Assembly: GCF_026626745.1 (NCBI RefSeq)
Contig: NZ_JAPNJW010000002.1
Span: 3,000,151 to 3,064,150 of the forward strand
Reading direction: 5' to 3'
From: Nannocystis sp. RBIL2
GTDB lineage: Bacteria > Myxococcota_A > Polyangia > Nannocystales > Nannocystaceae
DNA length: 64,000 nucleotides
Shown: positions 1-7,770 of the stretch, piece after piece
Layout: every line of letters begins with the position of its first letter
How positions within the stretch are numbered: the first letter of the stretch is position 1
The notes under the pieces: model-generated
Databases searched by the model: none
Told to the model about the DNA's origin: nothing
Seen by the model: the letters and a program-made list of their open reading frames with translations, nothing else
Translations under genes and position numbers: made by a program

Positions 1-95
1 CCGAGGCGCAGGACCGCCGCGTCCGGCTCCGCGCGCACGACGCTGTTCCCGATCGCCTCGATCTTCTTCGTGTTCACGAACTCTCGTGGTTGCAT
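1..95 (-). CDS. N-terminus of a possible SIMPL/DUF541-type protein (partial)
   Basis: Reading leftward from an ATG at 95, the frame stays open to the window edge. About 31 residues are visible, with high G/C third positions. The segment IEAIGNSVVRAEPDAAVLRL resembles the start of SIMPL (DUF541) domains, which open with a beta strand followed by a conserved AEPD and a hydrophobic strand. The family has no clear enzymatic role; members are periplasmic or outer-membrane associated. No signal peptide precedes the domain from this ATG. A GTG at 77 with GAGAG just upstream is an alternative start. The gene is divergent from the esterase lipoprotein. Coding is likely; the family assignment is tentative because so little is visible. 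Confidence 0.45.
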   Translation of the reverse strand, partial: MQPREFVNTKKIEAIGNSVVRAEPDAAVLRL

Positions 96-379
96 AAGCG
101 GGAGCGTGGGACGTGCCGCCGCCGCCGGCGGGCGATCGACGATTGGCCGCCGCTCGTCGCAGCGCGCGGCGACGCCTGGGACATCGCCTTCAAACTGCGG
201 ACGGGGCGCCCCGGGGCACGCGCAGCCACGCGCACGGCCACGCGCGCGGGCGCTCAGTCGGCCCCGGGGCCGGCGCCCGGATGGCCCCCATGACATGTCC
301 GTCGAGACATTCACCAGAGCGCACGAGCGCCTGCGCGCGGTCGGCTTGCGCCCGCCGCCCAACCGATCGATCGTGGGCC
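96..379. other. Divergent intergenic region
   Basis: This 284-bp stretch separates the minus-strand SIMPL-like start from the esterase lipoprotein. Open frames run through it in several phases, as expected at this GC content, but none shows a convincing protein. It should hold both promoters; no clear -10 element was recognised. Confidence 0.4.
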
Positions 380-2065
380 GTGCCCGCCCGCCCTCTGCTC
401 CTGTTCGCGCTCCTGTGCGCCTGCTCCTCCGCCTCCGGCACCACCAGCGAGGACAGCACCGGCTCGACCGGCAGCGCCACCGCGGCGGCCACCGGCGAGC
501 CGACGTCGACCGTGACGAGCTCCGACGACCCGACCGGCGCGGGCGGCTGCTCCGCGCCGCTGGCGGTCTGCGGCGACGCCTGCGTCGACCTGGCCCACGA
601 CCCGGCCCACTGCGGCGGCTGCGACCAGCCGTGCGACCCGGGGCTCGCCTGTCTCGCGGGCCAGTGCAGCGTCGCCTGCGGCTCCGGCTCGCAGGTCTGC
701 GACGGCGCCTGCGTCGACGTCGACGTCGACCCGGCCCACTGCGGCGAGTGCGGCCACGCCTGCCCTGACGGCGTCGCCTGCGTCGCCGGCGCGTGCGCCC
801 CCGACTGCGAGGCCGCCCAGACCCTGTGCGGCGAGGCCTGCGTCGACGCCGGCAACGACGAGGCCCACTGCGGCGGCTGTGACAGTCCCTGTCCTTCGGG
901 ACAGCCGTGCGTCTACGGCCAGTGCGTCGGCGTCGGCCTGCACCACCTGCTCATCAGCGGCCAGAGCCTGTCGACCGGCTCCGGCTCGGTGGTCGTGAGC
1001 ATGGAGCAGCCGTTCACCAACGTCTCCTTCAACACCGGCGTGCGGGCCGGCGGCGCCAACCTCACCAGCTTCATCCCGCTGGTCGAGACGTGGAACGGCG
1101 GCGAGGGCGAGACCATCGCCTCGGGCGCCGCCAACCTCGTCAGCCAGCTCGAGCAGGATCGCGGCGCTGCTCACAAGCTCCTCGCCTCCGCCCACGGCGT
1201 CGGCGGTCAGCCCTACGCCGCGCTCAAGAAGGGCACCGCGCCGTACGCCAACGGCCTGGCCCAGGTCACCGCCGGCGCGGCCCTGGCCGCCATGAGCGGC
1301 GAGGCCTACGCGGTGCGGGCGGTCGCCATCGTCCACGGCGAGAGCGACCACCTCGGCGGCAACCTGGCCTACGCCGAGGACCTGCTGGCCTGGCAGAGCG
1401 ACTACGAGGCCGACGTGCAGGCCATCACCGGCCAGTCACTCCCGGTGCCGATGTTCCTGTGCCAGATGTCGAGCTGGACCATGTACGGCAGCAGCGTCTC
1501 GCGGATCCCCGGCGAGCAGCTGGCGGCGGCGCGGGCCCGGCCCGACCGGATCTTCGTCGTCGGCCCCAAGTACATGCTGCCCTACGTCGACGGCGTCCAC
1601 CTCACCGGCGAGGGCTCGCGCTGGCTCGGCGAGTACTACGCCAAGGCCTATCGCACCGTGCTGATCGACGGCCTGCCGTGGCGACCGCTGGCCCCGCGGT
1701 CGATCACCCGCGCCGGCGCCGTCGTCACCGTCGACTTCGACGTGCCCGTCCCGCCGCTCGTGCTCGACGAGGTCCTCGTCACCAACCCCGGCAACTACGG
1801 CTTCGAGTTCACCGACACCAGCGGCGCCCCGCCGGCCATCGCCGCGGTCGCGCTGGTCGGGCCCACCACGGTGCAGCTCACCCTCGCCGCCGAGCCGGTC
1901 GGCGGCAACCAGCGCGTCCGCTACGCCGCCACCGGCACCCCCGGCGTGTGGGGCGGCCCGACCACCGGCGCGCGCGGCAACCTGCGCGACTCCGACGCCA
2001 CGGTCAGCCGCCACGGTTACGGCCTTCAGAACTGGGCCGTCCACTTCGACGAACCGGTCGAGTGA
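380..2065 (+). CDS. Cys-rich lipoprotein with SGNH/sialate-O-acetylesterase-like domain
   Basis: The chosen GTG at 380 gives a short hydrophobic signal ending LLCAC, a plausible lipobox. A Thr/Ser/Asp-rich linker follows, then four repeats of a Cys-rich module of the type CGDACVDxxxDPAHCGGC (roughly residues 55-190). Such modules are common in myxobacterial secreted proteins (Stig1-like). The remaining ~360 residues look like an SGNH esterase of the sialate O-acetylesterase/CE6 kind: ISGQSLSTG carries the candidate nucleophile Ser, HGESD matches the family's QGESD-like block, and DGVHLTGEG supplies the Asp-x-x-His pair. A C-terminal beta-rich domain follows. It probably removes acetyl groups from a glycan at the cell surface. 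The open frame extends further upstream, but that sequence does not look like protein. It faces away from the SIMPL-like gene. Confidence 0.75.
   Translation: MPARPLLLFALLCACSSASGTTSEDSTGSTGSATAAATGEPTSTVTSSDDPTGAGGCSAPLAVCGDACVDLAHDPAHCGGCDQPCDPGLACLAGQCSVACGSGSQVCDGACVDVDVDPAHCGECGHACPDGVACVAGACAPDCEAAQTLCGEACVDAGNDEAHCGGCDSPCPSGQPCVYGQCVGVGLHHLLISGQSLSTGSGSVVVSMEQPFTNVSFNTGVRAGGANLTSFIPLVETWNGGEGETIASGAANLVSQLEQDRGAAHKLLASAHGVGGQPYAALKKGTAPYANGLAQVTAGAALAAMSGEAYAVRAVAIVHGESDHLGGNLAYAEDLLAWQSDYEADVQAITGQSLPVPMFLCQMSSWTMYGSSVSRIPGEQLAAARARPDRIFVVGPKYMLPYVDGVHLTGEGSRWLGEYYAKAYRTVLIDGLPWRPLAPRSITRAGAVVTVDFDVPVPPLVLDEVLVTNPGNYGFEFTDTSGAPPAIAAVALVGPTTVQLTLAAEPVGGNQRVRYAATGTPGVWGGPTTGARGNLRDSDATVSRHGYGLQNWAVHFDEPVE
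889..904. repeat. Perfect palindrome CTGTCC-TTCG-GGACAG in coding sequence
   Basis: A 6-bp perfect stem with a TTCG loop lies inside the fourth Cys-rich module and encodes SPCPSGQ. It resembles the dispersed CATGTCCNNNNGGA family described below, but CPxGxxC is normal for this module, so chance is possible here. Confidence 0.5.
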
Positions 2066-2205
2066 CCGGTGCGCTCCTACCGCCAAGCCCTCGCGCAGTT
2101 CGCACACGGCGTCGACCTCGGCCGAAATGGCCCCGAAGGGCCCTCTCTCCGCGCCGAGCCTGGCCGAACCCGCATACCTCACCTTGCGCAGGTGCGCGAG
2201 CCGCC

Positions 2206-2211
2206 TATGCC
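2206..2211 (+). promoter_or_regulatory. Candidate -10 (TATGCC) for the two-component operon
   Basis: The hexamer ends 6 bases before the response-regulator ATG at 2218, so transcription would start at or next to the ATG (leaderless mRNA). No convincing -35 box was seen. The same arrangement recurs at other genes in this window. Confidence 0.35.
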
Positions 2212-2217
2212 CCCCAT

Positions 2218-2994
2218 ATGCCGCGAGTCCTCATAGTCGACGACGAAGAGCCGCTGCGCGCCAGCCTCAGCTATGCGCTCACGCGCGAGGGCTACAGCGT
2301 CACCACCGCCGAGGACGGCGCCAGCGCGCTCGAGCAGACGCGCCATCGCCTCCCGGACGTCGTCATCCTCGACCTCATGCTGCCCGGTATCGACGGCATG
2401 GAGGTCTGCCGCCGCCTGCGGGCCGTCTCGGACGTCCCCGTCGTCATGCTCACCGCCCGCGACCGCGGCCAGGACAAGGTCGACGGCCTCACCGTCGGCG
2501 CCGACGACTACGTCACCAAGCCGTTCGACACCCCCGAGCTGATCGCGCGGGTCGGCGCCGTGCTGCGGCGGCGGGCCAGCGCCCAGCGCCTCCTCGACGA
2601 GGACCGCATGCTCGTCCAGCGCATGGAGGAGCTGCTGCGCCACGCCCCGATCCCGCGCATCGCCGCCCAGGAGCGCCCGCAGGCCCGCGGGCGCCTCGAC
2701 GGCGGCCGCGTCGTCGTCGACCTCGACAGCGCCACCGTCCTGGTGCGGGGCCGGCCGATCACCACCTCGGCCGCCGAGTACGCGCTGCTGCGGATCCTCC
2801 TCTCCTACCCCGGCCGCGTCGTCACCCGCACCGAGCTCATCGAGCGCACCTGGGGCCCCGGCGCGCCCGACGGCCACACCCTGCTCGCAGTGCACATCCG
2901 TTGCCTGCGCGAGAAGATCGAGGAGGACCCGGCCGAGCCGCGCCTCGTCATCACCGTCCCCGGCATCGGCTTCCGCTACGACCTGCCGTCCTGA
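2218..2994 (+). CDS. OmpR/PhoB-family response regulator
   Basis: A 258-residue DNA-binding response regulator. The receiver domain starts at once (RVLIVDDEE), with the phosphoacceptor Asp52 in LDLMLPG, the conserved Thr in MLTARD and Lys101 in TKPF. A ~45-residue linker rich in Glu/Arg follows (about 120-165), longer than usual for the family. Then comes a winged-helix OmpR-type domain ending in the typical VRxxRxKIEEDP...GIGFRYD pattern. The ATG at 2218 is chosen because the receiver begins immediately after it and a -10-like TATGCC lies 6 bases upstream. The histidine kinase follows after 14 bp, so the two form an operon. Target genes cannot be told from the sequence. Confidence 0.9.
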   Translation: MPRVLIVDDEEPLRASLSYALTREGYSVTTAEDGASALEQTRHRLPDVVILDLMLPGIDGMEVCRRLRAVSDVPVVMLTARDRGQDKVDGLTVGADDYVTKPFDTPELIARVGAVLRRRASAQRLLDEDRMLVQRMEELLRHAPIPRIAAQERPQARGRLDGGRVVVDLDSATVLVRGRPITTSAAEYALLRILLSYPGRVVTRTELIERTWGPGAPDGHTLLAVHIRCLREKIEEDPAEPRLVITVPGIGFRYDLPS

Positions 2995-3008
2995 GCCCGC
3001 CCAGCACC

Positions 3009-4454
3009 ATGCCGGCCACCCCGCGCGCGCAGCCCCGCTTGGGGCGGCTCAACGTCCGCCAGCGGCTGTTCGTCACCACTCTCGGCCTGCTGGTGCTGTG
3101 CGCCGGCGCGCTGGTGTCGGTCGTCTTGTGGTCGTTCGAGCGCTTCTACCTCGCCTCGGCCGCGACCGACCTCGGCGCTCGCACCCACGCGATCGCCCAG
3201 ACCGCCGGCGACCTGCTCGAGCAGGGCGACCTGGTGCGCCTGCGCGTCCTCATCGAGCGCTACGGCGCGCCCGACGACATCGCCTTGCGGGTGATCGCGC
3301 CGGACGGCCGCCTGCTCGCCACCTCGCAGCACGAGCCGGCCGAGAACGCGATCGTCTGGCCGACCGTCCCCGGCATGGCCGAGGCGCTCGCCGGGCGGGC
3401 CGTCACCGGCATCGCGCCCGGCCTCGTCGACGTCCAGGACCGCATCTATCACGCGGTCCCGATCGTCCGCGGCGACCGCCAGCTCGGCGTCGTCCGCATG
3501 TCGCGCTCGCTCGCCCAGCTGCAGGCGCACACGCGGGCGACCGTCATCAGCGTGCTGGCCGCGCTGGCCGTCATCCTCGCCGTCGGCGCCGGCCTCGTCG
3601 CCTGGTTCGCGCGCGGCCTGGCGTGGCCCATCCAGCAGATGCGCGACTTCGCGGTCGCCCTCGGCCGCGGCGAGTTCGGCACCCGCCTGGCGATCGCCCG
3701 CCCCGACGAGCTCGGCGACCTCGCGGCCGAGCTCAATCGCATGGCCGAGCGGCTCGCCGCGCTCGAGGGCGAGCGGCGCTCCTTCCTCGCCAACGCCTCG
3801 CACGAGCTGCGCACCCCGGTCTCCAACCTCCACGTCACCTTGCAGGCGCTCGACGGCGGCGCCGGCGACGACCCCGAGCTGCGCACCCGATTCTTGCGCA
3901 CCGCCGTCGACGAGACCACGCGGCTGCGCACCCTGATCCAGGACCTCCTCGACCTCGGGCACCTCGAGGCCGGCTCGACCCGGCTGGCGTGCGTCGACTC
4001 CCCGCTGCGCGCGGTCCTCGAGCGGGCCACGCGGGCCGTCGAGGGCCGCGCGCTCGACCGCGGCGTCTCGCTCGTCGTCGACCTCGACGAGGAGCTCACC
4101 GTCTGCATCGACCCCGAGCGGATCGCCCAGGCCCTGCTGTGCGTCCTCGACAACGCCCTCAAGTTCTCCCCGCGCGGCGGCGGCATCGAGGTCATCGCCC
4201 GCCGCCGCGGCCATCGCGTCGAGGTCGTCGTCCGCGACCAGGGCCCCGGCATCGCCGACAGCGACCGCCCGCACGTGTTCGAGCAGTTCTACACCGCCGA
4301 CCCGGCCCGCCGCCGCGGCGGCTCCGGCCTCGGCCTGGCGATCGCCCGCCGGATCGTCGACGCCCACGGCGGCACGATCCACGTGGGCGCATCCCCGGGC
4401 CGCGGCGCCGCCCTCGTCATCACCTTGCCGCTCGCCGCACCGGTCCCGGGGTGA
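3009..4454 (+). CDS. Membrane sensor histidine kinase (HAMP, HisKA, HATPase_c)
   Basis: A 481-residue sensor kinase, partner of the response regulator 14 bp upstream. The first transmembrane helix (about 17-40) is followed by a ~130-residue periplasmic sensor region, a second helix (about 180-200) and a HAMP linker. The dimerisation domain carries FLANASHELRTPVSN with the phosphorylated His at residue 265. The ATPase domain shows the N box (LDNALKFSP), G1 (DQGPGIA), F box (FEQFYT) and G2 (GGSGLGLAIA). It should autophosphorylate in response to an envelope signal and pass the phosphate to Asp52 of its partner. A copy of the dispersed palindrome lies about 20 bp past the stop and may help end the transcript. 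Confidence 0.92.
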   Translation: MPATPRAQPRLGRLNVRQRLFVTTLGLLVLCAGALVSVVLWSFERFYLASAATDLGARTHAIAQTAGDLLEQGDLVRLRVLIERYGAPDDIALRVIAPDGRLLATSQHEPAENAIVWPTVPGMAEALAGRAVTGIAPGLVDVQDRIYHAVPIVRGDRQLGVVRMSRSLAQLQAHTRATVISVLAALAVILAVGAGLVAWFARGLAWPIQQMRDFAVALGRGEFGTRLAIARPDELGDLAAELNRMAERLAALEGERRSFLANASHELRTPVSNLHVTLQALDGGAGDDPELRTRFLRTAVDETTRLRTLIQDLLDLGHLEAGSTRLACVDSPLRAVLERATRAVEGRALDRGVSLVVDLDEELTVCIDPERIAQALLCVLDNALKFSPRGGGIEVIARRRGHRVEVVVRDQGPGIADSDRPHVFEQFYTADPARRRGGSGLGLAIARRIVDAHGGTIHVGASPGRGAALVITLPLAAPVPG

Positions 4455-4476
4455 TTCCTGTCGCCGGACTGTCGAG

Positions 4477-4494
4477 CCTGTCCCGAAGGACATG
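4477..4494. repeat. Dispersed CATG-14 palindrome copy (intergenic)
   Basis: The element CCTGTCCCGAAGGACATG sits between the histidine kinase stop and the converging alkB-like gene. It forms a short hairpin with a CGAA loop (UUCG on the other strand) and may act as a bidirectional transcription end. Confidence 0.6.
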
Positions 4495-4536
4495 CTGTGA
4501 TTCGGCCGTTCACGGGCCGACCTTGGCTGCGGACGA

Positions 4537-4553
4537 TGTCCGAAAGGTCAGGT
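4537..4553. repeat. Duplicate of the alkB 3' motif (distal copy)
   Basis: The 17-mer starting TGTCCGAAAGG here is repeated exactly at 4644-4660, 107 bp away, inside the alkB-like gene where it encodes LTFRT. The distal copy lies just past the alkB-like stop (4566) and in a different phase, where it would read VDLTFRTSS on the minus strand. This looks like a partial duplication of the gene's tail or an insertion of the palindromic element. Confidence 0.6.
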
Positions 4554-4565
4554 CGACCGCCGCGC

Positions 4566-5216
4566 TCAGTCGTCGGCGCCGTCGGGCCAGCGCACCCCCC
4601 GGCTCGCGTGCGCCACCGCCGGCTGCGGCGCCGGACCGGACAATGTCCGAAAGGTCAGGTTGATCCGCGGCTCCGTCACCCCCGGCTCGCGCGGCACCTT
4701 GTGCTGGTGCGTGTGCTGCAGGTCGCCGCGCATCACCAGCAGGTCGCCCGCCTGCAGCTCGAGCGTCAGGCACGGCGCGCTCGCGCCCCGCGGCCGCACC
4801 AGGAACGTGCGCGTCGCCCCGAACGACAGCGACGCGATGATCGGGTCGCGGCCCACGCCCGGGCTGTCGTCGGCGTGCCAGTTCACCCCGTCCTCCCCGT
4901 CGCGGTACAGCTGCACGATCAGCGCGTTGAAGCGCGCCTCCGCCTGCGCCTCCGCCTGCGCGCGCAGCTCGGCCAGCAGTGGCGTCCACGGCAGCGGCGT
5001 GAACACCAGCCCCGAATAATCATAGGACCGCTCGCCGTAGTTGACGGTCAGCCGCGGCAGCTCGCGCGGGCGCCCCTCGTTCTCGTAGCGCACCGCCAGC
5101 CACGGCGTCTCGCGCAGCAGCGTCGCCATCAGCTCCGCCGCGCGCGCCTGCGCCACGAACCCGCGGGTCAGGCGGATCCGGTCGTCGAGCAGGCGCTCGC
5201 ATGCCGGCGCGCTCAC
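4566..5216 (-). CDS. AlkB-like Fe(II)/2-oxoglutarate-dependent dioxygenase
   Basis: A 216-residue protein of the AlkB/ALKBH family, which removes methyl lesions from nucleic-acid bases by oxidation. Visible family marks are the iron-binding HxD (His114, Asp116 in NWHADD), the distal iron His172 in HQHKVP, and the C-terminal RINLTFR (Arg184, Arg190) that binds 2-oxoglutarate. The length matches short bacterial and ALKBH2/3-like members. The start is a GTG at 5216 that overlaps the stop of the upstream GNAT gene by 4 bp (GTGA), so the two are translationally coupled. About 27 residues follow the final motif and look unconserved. The exact substrate (DNA, RNA or protein) cannot be told from the sequence. 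Confidence 0.85.
   Translation of the reverse strand: MSAPACERLLDDRIRLTRGFVAQARAAELMATLLRETPWLAVRYENEGRPRELPRLTVNYGERSYDYSGLVFTPLPWTPLLAELRAQAEAQAEARFNALIVQLYRDGEDGVNWHADDSPGVGRDPIIASLSFGATRTFLVRPRGASAPCLTLELQAGDLLVMRGDLQHTHQHKVPREPGVTEPRINLTFRTLSGPAPQPAVAHASRGVRWPDGADD
4644..4660. repeat. Palindrome-like motif within alkB-like gene (proximal copy)
   Basis: The sequence TGTCCGAAAGGTCAGGT encodes the conserved LTFRT of the dioxygenase and is repeated exactly at 4537-4553. Its TGTCC...GGTCA layout resembles the dispersed palindrome family, so a conserved catalytic motif and the repeat coincide here. Confidence 0.5.
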
Positions 5217-6034
5217 GGCGACGGCTCCAGCCCCGGCCCCGGCCGCACCAGCGCCACCTTGTGATAGACCAGCGCGAACCCCATGCGCGCCGCGTTGCGC
5301 TCGGTCGGGATGCCCGGACGCGAATGGATGCACACCACCGCGCAGCCGCGGGCCTGGGCCGCGCGCAGCCGCAGGGCGATCAGCGCCTGCTGGATGCCGC
5401 GCCCGCGGTGGCTCGCGCGCACCGACGTCCCGAGCAGCGCCGCCACCCCCTCGCCGACGTCGAGCGTGCCGCCGCCGACCGCGACCTCCCCGTCGAGCGC
5501 CAGGATGCACTCCGTGCGCGCCTGCGCGATCATCCGCCGCGACGCCTCCGCCAGCTCCTGCGGCACCGGCGAACCCTCGGGGCGGAAGCCGCAGGTCGAC
5601 GCGTCGATGAACGCCTCGACCTGGGCCGCGTCCCGCGGGTCGACGCGGACGAAGGTGATGCCCGGCGGCCAGCCCTGCGCCGGCGCGAATGCCTCGCCGG
5701 GGGCCAGCTGTCGGGCCAGCACCGCCTCGAACTCGCGCAGCACGAACCCTCGCGCCGCCAGGCCAGCGAGCAGCGTCTCGTCGGCGAACGCGCTCACCTC
5801 GATCTTCGGCTCGATGCCGCGGCTCGCGTAGAACTCGACCAATCGATCGACCTCCGCCGTCTCGACGGGCCCGGCCAGACCGAGCCCGCAGGCCTGATTG
5901 GTCCACGAGCCCACGCCGCTGACCGACATGAAGCCGCCGGCGATCGGCTCCGACACGAGCGCGGCCGCCACGGTGCATTCGGCCTGCCGACGCTCTTCGA
6001 GCGCGGCGATGTCCCTCGGCGTCAGGTTCGACAT
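5213..6034 (-). CDS. GNAT-family N-acetyltransferase
   Basis: A 273-residue protein with a C-terminal GNAT acetyltransferase fold. Acetyl-CoA motif A reads TSVRASHRGRGIQQALIALR (about residues 213-232), and FVRVDPRDAAQVEAFID looks like the fold's beginning. The N-terminal ~130 residues may be a second, degenerate GNAT-like domain, as in two-domain family members. The acceptor is unknown. The ATG at 6034 is chosen because MSNLTPRDI follows and a -10-like TACCCT lies 10 bases upstream; earlier in-frame sequence is poor. Its stop overlaps the alkB-like start, giving a two-gene operon, so acetylation and base or amino-acid oxidation may act on the same target (inference only). Confidence 0.82.
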   Translation of the reverse strand: MSNLTPRDIAALEERRQAECTVAAALVSEPIAGGFMSVSGVGSWTNQACGLGLAGPVETAEVDRLVEFYASRGIEPKIEVSAFADETLLAGLAARGFVLREFEAVLARQLAPGEAFAPAQGWPPGITFVRVDPRDAAQVEAFIDASTCGFRPEGSPVPQELAEASRRMIAQARTECILALDGEVAVGGGTLDVGEGVAALLGTSVRASHRGRGIQQALIALRLRAAQARGCAVVCIHSRPGIPTERNAARMGFALVYHKVALVRPGPGLEPSP

Positions 6035-6044
6035 GACGCGCGCG

Positions 6045-6050
6045 AGGGTA
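6045..6050 (-). promoter_or_regulatory. Candidate -10 (TACCCT) for the GNAT-alkB operon
   Basis: On the minus strand TACCCT ends 10 bases before the ATG at 6034. The same hexamer sits 6 bases before the hen1 start. The transcript would have almost no leader. Confidence 0.3.
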
Positions 6051-6086
6051 CGCCAACTCGCGCCGCGCGCCAAGCGGGCCCCGGCA

Positions 6087-6168
6087 CATGACCCTCGGGA
6101 CAGGCTGTCCTCCCCTCCGCGTGACGGGGACCGGCATCACCCGTCCCGAGGCATGTCCCTTCGGACAG
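6087..6168. repeat. Two copies of the CATG-14 palindrome
   Basis: The first copy (6087-6103) begins CATGACCCTCGGGACAG and the second (6152-6168) reads CATGTCCCTTCGGACAG. Both follow the CATG-N10-CA(T/G)G spacing of 14 bp. They lie between the small hypothetical gene (6280-6609) and the GNAT operon, both on the minus strand, and could separate the two transcripts. Confidence 0.6.
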
Positions 6169-6279
6169 CTCACGGACGCGCGCCCGGCCAAAGTCTGTCA
6201 TGGTCGATGAACGGCGCGGTCGCGTGGGGCTGACGCGCGGCGGAGCTGGGGTGCGCGAGGACCGGCCGCGCGAGCCGCG

Positions 6280-6609
6280 TCACGCGTCGACTTCGCGGCC
6301 GTAGAACAGGTGCATGCCACCGTTGACCATGTTGCCGTCGATCGTCTGTCCCGCGGTGAAGACGATGCCGTCGGGGTACACTTGATGCCCGGACCCACCG
6401 CCTACGGTCCGCATGAAGGCCACGAGCGAACCGTTGCGGTACAGGCTGATGTCGCCGACGCTCCAGGCGTACACGGTCCACGCCGTCAGTACGAACAGCT
6501 TGCCGACGGGCACGGTATACATCGGCGTCTGCGCCGCCGGCCACGGGCCCTCGAAGGCGATGACGCGCGAGTCATCCGGGTCGACGCAGCAATTGTCTTT
6601 CTTCCCCAT
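6280..6609 (-). CDS. Small hypothetical protein, beta-rich
   Basis: A 109-residue protein without a signal peptide or membrane segment. Its middle (TVPVGKLFVLTAWTVYAW and YRNGSLVAFMR) alternates hydrophobic and polar residues, as in beta-sandwich domains of phage tail or exosporium-like surface proteins whose strands often begin with VPxGK. This similarity is only in style; no family is recognised. The GC content is lower than that of its neighbours, hinting at recent acquisition. The ATG at 6609 is the first possible start and no better one follows. It is separated from the GNAT operon by two dispersed palindromes. Confidence 0.6.
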   Translation of the reverse strand: MGKKDNCCVDPDDSRVIAFEGPWPAAQTPMYTVPVGKLFVLTAWTVYAWSVGDISLYRNGSLVAFMRTVGGGSGHQVYPDGIVFTAGQTIDGNMVNGGMHLFYGREVDA

Positions 6610-7211
6610 GGCACAAATCCAATGCGCACGAATTCGCGGCTCGAAATGAGCGTAGCGATCGCCGCCCCGTCACGGTAGCCGAGCGGACGCACGATTTCAA
6701 AGGCCGACTGCGCGCCTACCAGAGCGGCGTCTCGGCCGTGCGGCCGCAGCCAGGACCGCACGGCGGGACGGACGCCGCACGCGCGGACTTTGCCGCGAGC
6801 GCAGAGCGGATTGATAGGAGAGCACCGAAGCACGACAGGCCCGAACGGTCGCCGAGGAGGCGATCGCCCGCTGCGGAGCGGGCCGTGAGCACGCCTTCGA
6901 CACGACGGCCGAGCTCACCCGTTGGACGATCATCATCGAGCTGGACGCTCTCGCCGGGATGGATCGTGATCTCGATCCGGGCGTGGGGTGCGGCTCGCAC
7001 TTCGCCAGGGCGCGGCGGAGGCTCGATCTTGCTGCGGAGCATCAGGGCCGAGCCCGCAGGCTCCGGCCCGCGAGTCGAGGCTTCCGCCGGCACCGGCACG
7101 GCCGTCTCCGCGCCCCCGAGCTCGCAGCTGGAAACGGGCCGTTCGGAGGCCCGCGGGCGAGCTCGAAGGCTGGCGCCGCGCCCCGGTCTCGGCGATCCTC
7201 CGGCCACCGCC
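6610..7211. other. Largely non-coding gap with one weak candidate ORF
   Basis: This ~600-bp stretch between the small hypothetical gene and the first NADAR gene has weak third-position bias in all frames. The only candidate is the minus-strand reading frame at 6716-7042 (listed separately at low confidence). No RNA gene or strong hairpin was recognised. Confidence 0.4.
6716..7042 (-). CDS. Doubtful small ORF
   Basis: A possible 108-residue protein divergent from the NADAR gene. The stretch ARIEITIHPGESVQLDDDR reads like a real beta-hairpin domain, but third-position G/C is clearly lower than in neighbouring genes, and the last third is rich in Ala, Arg and Cys without pattern. It may be a decayed gene or chance. 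No family is recognised. Confidence 0.25.
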   Translation of the reverse strand: MLRSKIEPPPRPGEVRAAPHARIEITIHPGESVQLDDDRPTGELGRRVEGVLTARSAAGDRLLGDRSGLSCFGALLSIRSALAAKSARAASVPPCGPGCGRTAETPLW

Positions 7212-7658
7212 ATGCCCGACGTGATCGAGTTCTACCTGCCCGCAGATCCGTACGGCGAGCTGTCCAACTTCGCCCCGTTCCCGATCAAGCTCGGCGGCAA
7301 GAGGTGGCCGACCAGCGAGCACTACTTCCAGGCGCAGAAGTTCGCGGGCACGTCGCACGAGGAGGAGATCCGTCGCGCCAAGAAGCCCAAGCTCGCGGCC
7401 GAGATGGGCCGCGACCGCAAGCGACCGCTGCGGCGCGACTGGGAGTCGGTCAAGGAGCGGGTCATGCTCGACGCCCTGCGCGCCAAGTTCACCCAGCACT
7501 CCGACCTGCGCGAGCTCCTGCTCGGCACCGGCGACGCGCGCCTCGTCGAGCACACGGCCAACGACGCCTACTGGGGCGACGGCGGCGACGGCAGCGGCAA
7601 GAATCGCCTCGGTCAATTGCTCATGCAGCTCCGCGCCGAGCTGCGAGAGAGTCGATAG
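7212..7658 (+). CDS. NADAR-domain protein (YbiA-like)
   Basis: A 148-residue single-domain protein of the NADAR superfamily (NAD and ADP-ribose associated). The family's opening is visible (FYLPADPYGELSNFAPFPI), followed by the SEHYFQAQKF helix, KERVMLDALRAKF and the terminal D-YWGDG-GxGKNRLGQLLMQLR. Characterised relatives are N-glycosidases: YbiA cleaves a riboflavin-pathway intermediate, and others remove ADP-ribose from guanine in DNA, countering DarT-type toxins. The ATG at 7212 starts the domain directly. No toxin gene is visible beside it. A second, different NADAR gene lies 1.3 kb downstream on the same strand, separated by a lipoprotein gene on the other strand. Confidence 0.87.
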   Translation: MPDVIEFYLPADPYGELSNFAPFPIKLGGKRWPTSEHYFQAQKFAGTSHEEEIRRAKKPKLAAEMGRDRKRPLRRDWESVKERVMLDALRAKFTQHSDLRELLLGTGDARLVEHTANDAYWGDGGDGSGKNRLGQLLMQLRAELRESR

Positions 7659-7770
7659 CCCGCCCCGCGCCCGCGCCGCGAGCGTGAGGGTCGAGCCTCT
7701 TACCGTATGACCTGCAGCGGGCGACTCGCAACGCAGTCACGCGAATCGCCCGCCTCGATCGAATCGGGCT

